DNA of 64,000 bases, taken from Bactericera cockerelli (Eukaryota > Arthropoda > Insecta > Hemiptera > Triozidae). Both the position numbers and the translations under genes were made by a program. Position 1 is the first letter of the stretch. Each line of letters starts with the position of its first letter. The DNA is taken from NCBI GenBank assembly GCA_024516035.1, contig CM044958.1:42079743-42143742 (forward strand). Reading direction: 5' to 3'. The notes under the pieces are model-generated. The model did not search any database. It worked only from the letters and a program-made list of their open reading frames with translations, and was not told the origin of the DNA. Positions 58,620 to 64,000 of the stretch are shown piece by piece.

Positions 58620-59914
58620 ACTTAAAAGAAAAGAGAGGCAAAGAGAACAGGGAAGGATGAAACAGGATAGCAGGGAAGAGGAGAAGAGTAGAGAGAGAAA
58701 GAGACAGAAAGGTACTTAAGAAGAAAGAGAGGCAAAGAGAACAGAGAAGGATAGAAACAGGATAGCAGGGAAGAGGAGAAGAGGAGAGAAGAGAAGAGAG
58801 AAAGAGACAGAAAGGTACTTAAGAAGAAAGAGAGGCAAAGAGAACAGAGAAGGATGAAAGGATAGCAGGAAGAGGGAAGAGGAGAAGAGATAGAGAGAGA
58901 GAGAAAGAGACAGAAAGGTACTTAAAAGAAAGAGAGGCAAAGAGAACAGAGAAGGATGAAACAGGATAGCAGGGAAAAGGAGAAGAGAGAAGAGATAGAG
59001 AGAGAAGAAAGAGACAGAAAGGTACTTAAGAAGAAAGAGAGGCAAAGAGAACAGAGAAGGATGAAACAGGATAGCAGGGAAGAGGAGAAGAGGAGAAGAG
59101 ATAGGAGAGAAGAAAGAGACAGAAAGGTACTTAAAAAAAGAGAGCAAAGAGAACAGAGAAGGATGAAACAGGATAGCAGGAAGGGAAGAGGAGAAGAGAT
59201 AGAGAGAGAGGAAAGAGACAGAAAGGTACTTAAAAGAAAGAGAGGCAAAGAGAACAGAGAAGGATGAAACAGGATAGCAGGAAGAGGAGAAGGGAGAGAT
59301 AGAGAGAGAGAAAGAGACAGAAAGGTACTTAGAAGAAAGAGAGGCAAAGAGAACAGAGAAGGATGAAACAGGATAGCAGGGAAGAGGAGAAGAGGTAGAG
59401 AGAGATAGAGACAGAAAGGTACTTAAGAAGAAAGAGGCAAAGAGAACAGAGAAGGAAGAAACAGGATAGCAGGGAGAGGAGAAGAGATAGAGAGAGAAAG
59501 AGACAGAAAGGTACTTAAGAAGAAAGAGAGGCAAAGAAAACAGAGAATGATGAAACAGGATAGCAGGAAAGAGGAGAAGAGGTAGAGAGAGAAAAAGACA
59601 GAAAGGACTTAAGAAGAAAGAGAGGCAAGAAAACAGAGAAAGATGAAACAGGATAGCAGGAAAGAGGAGAAGAGTAGAGAGAGAAGAGAGAGAGAAAGGT
59701 ACTTAAGAAGAAAGAGAGGCAAAGAGAACAGATAAGGATGAAACAGGGGATAGCAGGAAGAGGAGAAGAGATAGAGAGAGAGAAATAGACAGAAAGGTAC
59801 TTACGAAGAAAGAGAGGCAAAGAGAACAAGAAGGATGAAATAGGATAGCAGGGAAGAGGAGAAGAGATAGAGAGAGAAAGAGACAGAAAGGTACTCAAGA
59901 AGAAAGAGGCAAAG

Positions 59915-59947
<33 letters not shown>

Positions 59948-62238
59948 GGAGAACAGAGAAGGATGAAACAGGATAGCAGGAAAGAGGAGAAGAGATAGAG
60001 AGAGAGAAAGAGACAGAAAGGTACTTAAGAAGAAAGAGAGGCAAAGAGAACAGAAAGGATGAAACAGGATAGCAGGGAAGAGGAGAAGAGATAGAGAGAG
60101 AGAAGAGACAGAAAGGTACTTAAGAGAAAGAGAGGCAAAGAGAACAGAGAAGGATGAAATAGGCAGGGAAGAGGAGAAAGGAGAAGAAGAGAGAGAAGAG
60201 ACAGAAAGGTACTTAAAAGAAAGAGAGGCAAAGAGAACAGAGAAGGATGAAACAGGATAGCAGGAAAGAGGAGAAGAGATAGAGAGAGAGAAAGAGACAG
60301 AAAGGTACTTAAGAAGAAGAGAGGCAAAGAGAACAGATAAGGATGAAACAGGGGATAGCAGGGAAGAGATAGAGAGAGAAAGAGACAGAAAGGTACTTAA
60401 GAAGAAAGAGAGGCAAAGAGAACAGGAAAGGATGAAACAGGATAGCAGGAGAGAGAAGAGATAGAGAGAGAAAGAGACAGAAAGGTACTTAAAAGAAAGA
60501 GAGGCAAAGAGAACAGAGAAGGATGAAACAGGGATAGCAGGAGAAGAGAAGAGTAGAAAGAAAGAGACAGAAAGGTACTTAAGAAGAAAGAGAGGCAAAG
60601 AGAAACAGAAAGGATGAAACAGGGGAATAGAGGGAAGAGATAGAGAGAGAAAGAGACAGAAAGGTACTTAAGAAGAAAGAGAGGCAAAGAGAACAGGAAG
60701 GATGAAACAGGATAGCAGGAAGAGGAGAAGAGATAGAGAGAGAGAAAGAGACAGAAAGGTACTTAAGAAGAAAGAGAGGCAAAGAGAACAGAGAAGGATG
60801 AAACAGGATAGCAGGAAAGAGGAGAAGAGGTTAGAGAGAAGAAAGAGAACAGAAAGGTACTTAAGAAGAAAGAGAGGCAAAGAGAAAGAGAAGGATGAAA
60901 ACAGGATAGCAGGAAGAGGGAGAAGAGATAGAGAGAGAAAAGAGACAGAAAGGTACTTAAGAAGAAAGAGAGGCAAAGAGAACAGAGAAGGATGAAACAG
61001 GATAGCAGGGAAAGAGGAGAAGAGATAGAGAGAGAAGAGACAGAAAGGTACTTAAGAAGAAAGAGAGGCAAAGAGAACAGAGAAGGATGAAACAGGATAG
61101 CAGGGAAGAGGAGAAGAGATAGAGAGAGAAAGAGACAGAAAGGTACTTAAGAAGAAAGAGAGGCAAAGAGAACAGAGAAGGATGAAACAGGATAGCAGGG
61201 AAAGAGGAGAAGAGATAGAGAGAGAAAGAGAAGAAAGGTACTTAAGAAGAAAGAGAGGCAAGAGAACAGAGAAGGATGAAAAGGATAGCAGGGAAGAGGA
61301 GAAGAGGTAGAGAGAGAAAGAGACAGAAAGGTACTTAAGAAGAAAGAGAGGCAAAGAGAACAGAGAAGGATAAAAAGGATAGCAGGAAGAGGAGAAGAGA
61401 AGAGAGAGAGAAAGAGACAGAAAGGTACTTAAAAAGAAGAGAGGCAAAGAGAACAGAGAAGGATGAAACAGGATAGCAGGGAAGAGGAGAAGAGATAGAG
61501 AGAGAAAGAGACAGAAAGGTACTTAAGAAGAAAGAGAGGCAAAGAGAACAGAGAAGGATGAAACAGGATAGCAGGGAAGAAGAGAAGAGATAGAGAGAGA
61601 AAGAGACAGAAAGGTACTTAAGAAGAAAGAGAGGCAAGAGAACAGAGAAGGATGAAATAGGATAGCAGGGAAGAGTAGAGAGAGAAAGAGACAGAAATAG
61701 ACAGAAAGGTACTTAAGAAGAAAGAGAGGCAAAGAGAACAGAGAAGGATGAAACAGGATAGCAGGGAAGAGGAGAAGAGATAGAGAGAAAGAGACAGAAA
61801 GGTACTTAAGAAGAAAGAGAGGCAAAGAGAACAGATAAGGATGAAACAGGGATAGCAGGGAAGAGGGTAGAGAGAGAAAGAGACAGAAAGGTACTTAAGA
61901 GAAAGAGAGGCAAAGAGAAAGAGAAGGATGAAACAGGATAGCAGGGAAAGAGGAGAAGAGATAGAGAGAGAAAGAGACAGAAAGGTACTTAAGAAGAAAG
62001 AGAGGCAAAGAGAACAGATAAGGATGAAACAGGGGATAGCAGGGAAGAGGAGAAGAGATAGAGAGAGAAAGAGACAGAAAGGTACTTAAGAAGAAAGAGA
62101 GGCAAAGAGAACAGAGAAGGATGAAACAGGATAGCAGGGAAGAGGAGAAGAGATAGAGAGAGAAAGAGACAGAAAGGTACTTAAGAAGAAAGAGAGGCAA
62201 AGAGAACAGAGAAGGATAAAACAGGATAGCAGGGAAGA

Positions 62239-62276
<38 letters not shown>

Positions 62277-63549
62277 ACTTAACAAGAAAGAGAGGCAAAG
62301 AGAACAGGGAAGGATGAAACAGGATAGCAGGGAAGAGGAGAAGAGATAGAGAGAGAAAGAGACAGAAAGGTACTTAAGAAGAAAGAGAGGCAAAGAGAAC
62401 AGGAAGGATGAAACAGGATAGCAGGGAAGAGGAGAAGAGATAGAGAGAGAAGAGACAGAAAGGTACTTAAGAAGAAAGAGAGGCAAAGAGAACAGAGAAG
62501 GATGAAACAGCATAGCAGGAAAGAGGAGAAGAGGTAGAGAGAGAAAGAGACAGAAAGGTACTTAAGAAGAAAGAGAGGCAAAGAGAACAGAGAAGGAAGA
62601 AACAGGATAGCAGGAAAGAGGAGAAGAGATAGAGAGAGAAGAGACAGAAAGGTACTTAAGAAGAAAGAGAGGCAAAGAGAACAGAGAAGGAAGAAACAGG
62701 ATAGCAGGGAAGAGGAGAAGAGATAGAGAGAGAAAGAGACAGAAAGGCACTTAAGAAGAAAGAGAGGCAAAGAGAACAGAGAAGGAAGAAACAGGATAGC
62801 AGGGAAGAGGAGAAGAGATAGAGAGAGAGAAATAGACAGAAAGGTACTTAAGAAGAAAGAGAAGCAAAGAAGGTTGAAACAGGATAGCAGGGAAGAGGAG
62901 AAGAGGTAGAGAGAGAAAGAGACAGAAGGTACTTAAGAAGAAGAGAGGCAAAGAGAACAGAGAAGGATGAAACAGGATAGCAGGGAAGAGGAGAAGAGAT
63001 AGAGCTGTTTCCTGTCTCTCTGGTTGTCGTGCAAATGTCACCCCAGAGAGAAGGATGGAAGGTACTTGTTTTTAATATCCTTAACCTCGTTATACTGCGG
63101 TTCATTAAATCCCACCCCCTTCCTACCCCCTCTATCAAGTTTCGTCTCATATTTCCTTCACTTTCATTTCCTCAAAAATATGGAAAACTGACGTTCTCGG
63201 GTGCTTTTATATTAATTTTGAGGATAAAGAAATTTCAGAAAGCAATTATATCCATGCATTAACAAAATAATGTATAAACGAATAAGTATAGGTATCTAAA
63301 TATTCTAAATGAATAATTAATCTAAAATCTATTGTACTTAAGAGCACAAAGAGTTTAGTGGACGGTAACCACCAGGTGAGGTTAATGCTCAATTAGATCT
63401 GCTTTCTTTAAATGTATAAAATCATTAAATTTATTTAAATATGTATATCTATAAATAAATGCATGTAATATTTAAATATATAAAAAGATTTCTCTCAAGT
63501 ATCTATGTATGCACTCGTAGTTGTAATTTCACTCACCCCGTATCACCAT
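30247..63549 (-). CDS. MGAT2: alpha-1,6-mannosyl-glycoprotein 2-beta-N-acetylglucosaminyltransferase (GnT-II), 8 coding exons
   Basis: Golgi type II membrane enzyme that adds GlcNAc in beta-1,2 linkage to the alpha-1,6 mannose of the N-glycan core, opening complex N-glycan synthesis after GnT-I. Exons in transcript order: 63549-63537, 48820-48553, 48037-47908, 47296-47106, 45524-45379, 44604-44444, 35786-35572, 30460-30247. Phases agree at every junction and the sum is 1338 nt (445 residues plus TGA; human has 447). Seen in order: short basic tail (RGTARRR), membrane anchor at about 17-34, stem with N-glycosylation sequons (N48, N78, N83, N112), IIVQVHTR (117-124), FSHD (148-151), GHYREAKFTQTKHHWWWK, the metal-binding EEDH (256-259), YDDYNWD (338-344), RIFHIGECGVHHK and GGWGDVRDHDLC. 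The start ATG has an excellent context (GCCATGG). Introns hold satellites, foldbacks and transposons; the first is 14.7 kb. Confidence 0.97.
30903..31791. mobile_element. 889-bp foldback element with about 410-bp arms
   Basis: TACAGGGTCTTCATAAAGTC at the left is matched by its complement at the right. The arms stay complementary to within about 30 bp of the centre near 31347, with scattered mismatches. TA flanks both ends. CAGGGT-type ends and TA suggest a Tc1/mariner-type non-autonomous element; that class is inference. It lies in MGAT2 intron 7. Confidence 0.85.
31951..31992. repeat. perfect 16-bp hairpin
   Basis: ACATTACATATTCCCG, ten bases, then CGGGAATATGTAATGT. The function is unknown; it may be a small MITE remnant. 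Confidence 0.7.
32232..32435 (-). repeat. SINE family C copy
   Basis: On the minus strand, a tRNA-like head (TGTCCCGGTAGCTCTGTG, box B GGATTCGAAACCC) leads to a body with ACATGACAAGTTATC and AATATGTCTTGGGC. The 3' end is an inverted AAATAAGGCGAT piece. Related fragments are at 45065-45165 and perhaps 46235-46400. Confidence 0.6.
32478..35135. repeat. 42-bp satellite, about 63 units, with 48-bp variants
   Basis: The 42-bp unit contains AATTGACGCGGGACCAACC and CCCACAGTATTAATCTAGGT. A 48-bp variant repeats the AATCTA segment and often precedes units with ATAAAT and AATATT changes, giving a higher-order pattern. Because 42 and 48 divide by three, both strands stay open for more than 800 codons, but this is intronic DNA and not a gene. 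Confidence 0.95.
35572..35786 (-). CDS. MGAT2: MGAT2 exon 7
   Basis: Residues 304-375, phase 0 in and phase 2 out (TG before GTGAGT). Contains SSKHNMGMAFNR and FCSYDDYNWDFSLQHV, the acidic region that supplies the catalytic base in the human enzyme, and ends RIFHIGE. Confidence 0.95.
36195..37050 (-). pseudogene. decayed LINE ORF2 C terminus (RNase H / zinc-knuckle end)
   Basis: Minus-strand pieces read GILTGFSTGHCSLNYHLNKW and then DLKCSLCKEAQETAKHILCE, followed by SPKRILSFI. The TGH..LN.HL and C..C....ET..H.LC patterns are typical of the RNase H and cysteine end of insect non-LTR elements. Several stops and frame changes separate the pieces. It lies in MGAT2 intron 6. Confidence 0.7.
37100..38932. 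other. MGAT2 intron 6 stretch without recognised features
   Basis: AT-rich DNA. A purine-rich tract near 37453-37600 (AGAGAGGGAAGAGG-like) resembles a minor version of the intron 1 satellite but is not tandem. Minus-strand open frames near 38216-38780 are phenylalanine/leucine-rich products of A-rich DNA, with no domain. Confidence 0.5.
38941..41006 (+). mobile_element. decayed hAT element (2,066 bp)
   Basis: Ends CAGTGGCGGCTC and GAGCCGCCACTG are inverted, flanked by a perfect eight-base GTACACAC (38933-38940 and 41007-41014). Plus-strand remnants near 40690-40790 read LFCWPCLF after frame shifts, a motif of the zinc-finger N terminus of hAT transposases. The element has no intact frame. 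Confidence 0.9.
42230..42375. mobile_element. 146-bp palindromic MITE with TTA duplication
   Basis: TGCCGGGTCCACACT is inverted at the other end, and AGCGAACATTGTTAGCTAAC recurs inside. TTA flanks both sides (42227-42229 and 42376-42378). Removing it rejoins the foldback arm to match the other arm (GGCATTC TTA GAAGTTC). Confidence 0.85.
42480..42715 (+). pseudogene. DDE transposase C-terminal fragment
   Basis: Reads DGATAHTARALMDVIHPFFP and, further on, LSICDFFL before a stop at 42621, then a continuing family-like tail with more stops. DGA.HTA and the L..CDFFLWG-type motif hold the second and third catalytic acids of Tc1/mariner-like transposases common in insects. N-terminal half absent. 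Confidence 0.7.
43640..43705 (-). repeat. SINE family B head fragment
   Basis: CTTGGGACTAGAACCACCGA and CCTCCAGATTACAGG match the head of the family B copy at 15664 in reverse. Body missing. Confidence 0.45.
43875..43960 (+). repeat. R1-type tail repeat fragment
   Basis: GAGATTGCCAGAGGCAATAA and CCCCGCCCTTTAGTTAGAAC repeat the core of 9655-9830. Confidence 0.5.
44020..44375. mobile_element. 356-bp MITE in MGAT2 intron 6
   Basis: Ends CGTCGTCCCAAACACGAAGT and its complement, flanked by ATAT. The inner region repeats GTGGCGTATCTC-like pieces. It lies 68 bp from the splice donor of MGAT2 exon 6. Family unknown. Confidence 0.8.
44444..44604 (-). CDS. MGAT2: MGAT2 exon 6 (metal-binding EEDH)
   Basis: Residues 250-303. 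LVLFIEEDHF carries the Mn2+/UDP-GlcNAc-binding acidic motif. C-G-Q-C and FSLGTYLKTYNYYADAKK follow. The acceptor is GCCCCCCAG and the donor is AAG followed by GTAAGC. Confidence 0.96.
44705..45003. mobile_element. 299-bp piggyBac-type MITE with TTAA duplication and internal palindromes
   Basis: CACTTCCCGCGCC and GGCACGGGAAGTG are inverted, directly flanked by TTAA (44701-44704 and 45004-45007). Inside are several copies of a GTCAGACGNNTGCGTCTGAC-type palindrome. TTAA duplication is diagnostic of piggyBac elements. Confidence 0.85.
45065..45165 (+). repeat. SINE family C fragment
   Basis: CAGTGGTCAAGGCGTCGG, ACATGACAAGTTATC and CTTACTGCTG match family C (32232-32435) in the opposite orientation, without an intact box B. 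Confidence 0.5.
45379..45524 (-). CDS. MGAT2: MGAT2 exon 5
   Basis: Residues 201-250, containing ALRLGCNNAEHPDLYGHYRE and the highly conserved FTQTKHHWWWK. The acceptor is GGTTCCCAG and the donor is CAAG followed by GTAAGG. Confidence 0.96.
45640..45860 (-). repeat. SINE family D copy
   Basis: On the minus strand, a tRNA-like head (GCGCGATTAGCTCAGTGGTT, box B GGGTTCGATCCCC) precedes a body with TTGGGAAGTATTGTGTCAC and GGGAGGCATACTACGGG. The head forms a good T-arm, but the element continues as a SINE. Confidence 0.65.
46235..46400 (+). repeat. tRNA-like SINE, possibly family C
   Basis: TGGTTGTCAAGTGGTTAAGG and AGTTCAAATCCCACCC form a tRNA-like head. The tail has ACCACATAATAATAAGAC, close to the ACCACATAATAATATGTC of family C. 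Confidence 0.5.
46540..47092 (-). repeat. reiterated R1-type fragments next to MGAT2 exon 4
   Basis: Three R1 pieces (cores near 46625-46670, 46810-46862 and 47010-47060) each read CTAAAGGGCGG, then TTATTGCC, then AATCTCTTCC. Two carry the same ATACAGCAGGAGGGT extension, so a segment of about 200 bp has been locally duplicated. Confidence 0.65.
46969..47009 (-). repeat. 41-bp duplicate of the MGAT2 exon 4 end and splice donor
   Basis: Identical over 41 bp to 47093-47133, which spans the true exon 4 end. On the minus strand it carries CCCCGGAACATGAAGAAACA, then GGA and GTGAGT, so it is a second, decoy donor 124 bp downstream in intron 4. Confidence 0.9.
47106..47296 (-). CDS. MGAT2: MGAT2 exon 4
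   Basis: Residues 138-201. IDTVLLIFSHDHWDDEINDL continues the Rossmann-like nucleotide-binding half, and VLQIFYPYSIQTHPDSFPG and DCPRNMKK follow. The donor is GA before GTGAGT. Confidence 0.96.
47321..47690. repeat. two-copy duplication in MGAT2 intron 3
   Basis: 47321-47430 and 47585-47690 share GGGTACCTACGGGTTAACAG, TTCTTTATTATTTACA and TGTTACTTAAGTAGTA. They are about 264 bp apart in the same orientation. Confidence 0.8.
47751..47798 (-). other. candidate 48-nt in-frame cassette exon of MGAT2
   Basis: Bounded by CAG (acceptor) and CAG before GTATGA (donor), phase 0 at both ends, encoding NYDVLMRANELETAVQ. It would sit between SLAQ (137) and VRD (138). The family does not need it, and its pyrimidine tract is weak. 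It may be cryptic. Confidence 0.25.
47908..48037 (-). CDS. MGAT2: MGAT2 exon 3
   Basis: Residues 94-137: HNEDIFGPLRNDS, then VVIIVQVHTRVRYLRHLIIS, the first strand and nucleotide-contact loop of the catalytic domain. The donor is CAG before GTATTC. Confidence 0.95.
48553..48820 (-). CDS. MGAT2: MGAT2 exon 2 (membrane anchor and stem)
   Basis: Residues 5-94. The acceptor CCCCCCCAG at 48821 shows that the in-frame ATG at 48869 lies in the intron, so it is not the start. Carries AVTFLFLAVFMVAQLLV and a stem with three sequons. The donor is AG before GTACGG. Confidence 0.93.
48821..49792. other. MGAT2 intron 1, gene-side flank of the satellite
   Basis: No coding feature. AT-rich, then a purine-rich GGGAGGGATGGAGGGAGGGA patch near 49490-49512 before the large satellite. 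Confidence 0.5.
54653..54945. mobile_element. 293-bp TTAA-flanked MITE inside the satellite
   Basis: TTAA flanks both sides (54649-54652 and 54946-54949). The ends are weakly inverted (CACGTTAAACACC; GGTACTCAACGATG). Several GTCAACCACTAGTGGTTGAC-type palindromes lie inside. It used the TTAA present in each satellite unit. Likely piggyBac-derived. Confidence 0.8.
59921..59949 (+). repeat. 29-base poly-G run
   Basis: An uninterrupted run of G within the satellite, between ACA and AGAACAG. Its length may be an assembly or sequencing approximation. Confidence 0.8.
63537..63549 (-). CDS. MGAT2: MGAT2 exon 1 (start codon)
   Basis: Four codons and one base (ATGGTGATACGG G) before GTGAGT. The exon extends to 63577, where TTGTTACAG marks an acceptor, so 63550-63577 is 5' UTR and a further upstream exon must exist beyond the window or in its last bases. 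The 28 upstream bases are also open in frame, so a longer N terminus is not excluded, though the short basic tail fits the family. Confidence 0.8.
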
Positions 63550-63577
63550 GGCTTTGATCCGTCCAAACCGTTTGGTC

Positions 63578-64000
63578 CTGTAACAACAAGAAGAATGAAA
63601 ATTTACTCTAACTGAAATACAGGCTTTCTGGTGACATTTGCGTGGTACATTAAATTACATTCAGCCGAGGTGAGCAGGCACGTTTATTTCAAACATATCG
63701 CAAAATGTGTGTGGTTTTGTTTAAGATTTCAGAATGACACCTGGACAGCCTCTTCTATATAAAGTCAAAAAAATTGAAACCTTTGAAAAAGCTCCCCCTT
63801 GAAAATGACATTGTTGTGTTTTTTGCTGATATTTTTTATACAGTTTACAAGAAGTTAGGGCTGTCTAATTTTTTTAACACTCTATAGAGCTAATAAATAC
63901 CACGCACATAGATTCGTACAAACATACGCACATCTACAAATGCCTTCGGTTCTGAGTACAAGATTTATTACTCTATTTTAATGGGAAATTCTCGTAAATA
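63578..64000. other. region upstream of the MGAT2 start exon
   Basis: AT-rich, probably a 5' UTR intron because an acceptor precedes the start exon. I see no promoter motif or other gene. Confidence 0.5.

Larger units (their letters stand above)
49793..63004. repeat. 13-kb polypurine satellite, about 95-bp unit, about 140 copies
   Basis: The unit contains AAGGTACTTAAGAAGAAAGA, GAGGCAAAGAGAACAGAG and AAGGATGAAACAGGATAGCA. A common type is 95 bp. A second type has CAGATAAGG and GGGGATAGC and lacks the GAGGAGAAG piece. Purines dominate the plus strand throughout. (AG)n runs occur near 56910, 58590 and 62245. Many single-base length changes break the period, mostly after 58 kb and before 52.3 kb. 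All open frames here are by-products. Confidence 0.95.

Noticed and set aside
49558..63041. Dozens of serine/leucine/phenylalanine-rich or lysine/arginine/glutamate-rich open frames
   Set aside because: They are translations of a polypurine satellite. They are out of frame with one another and have no conserved signals.

Overview
This is an AT-rich, intron-containing animal nuclear window, almost certainly from an insect. It holds SINEs, MITEs, satellites and two split genes with GT-AG introns. One gene resembles the insect protein Serendipity-alpha. The other is an insect-type N-acetylglucosaminyltransferase II. The repeat load suits a large genome such as that of a hemipteran, but the exact taxon is a guess.

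Layout. (1) 1-3241: upstream DNA, a SINE head, a possible 5' UTR exon and a MITE nested inside its own family. (2) 3242-19344, plus strand: an 11-exon gene encoding about 590 residues, Serendipity-alpha-like (vinculin/alpha-catenin superfamily). Its introns carry SINEs, a 2.5-kb hAT element and two tandem arrays that start on exon 3' ends. (3) 19345-30246: region between two convergent genes. It holds 5S-rRNA-derived SINEs and a 37-bp satellite split by a CsRn1-like Gypsy LTR element, which is itself split by a DNA transposon carrying a MITE and SINE pieces. (4) 30247-63549, minus strand: an 8-exon MGAT2 gene, reconstructed in full here (445 codons). Its introns hold two long foldback elements, a 42-bp satellite, a LINE remnant, a second hAT element, a TTAA-flanked MITE and, in the first 14.7-kb intron, a 13-kb polypurine satellite of about 95-bp units.

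The two genes are tail-to-tail and have no obvious shared function. MGAT2 makes complex N-glycans in the Golgi. Serendipity-alpha acts at cortical actin and membrane in Drosophila cellularization. The most unusual signal is a repeated pattern. At four exon 3' ends (two in the plus-strand gene, two in MGAT2) the coding end, together with its splice donor or stop codon, has been copied nearby. The copy number runs from one extra copy to 33 total. In the two plus-strand arrays, using any donor but the first would read straight into an in-frame stop.
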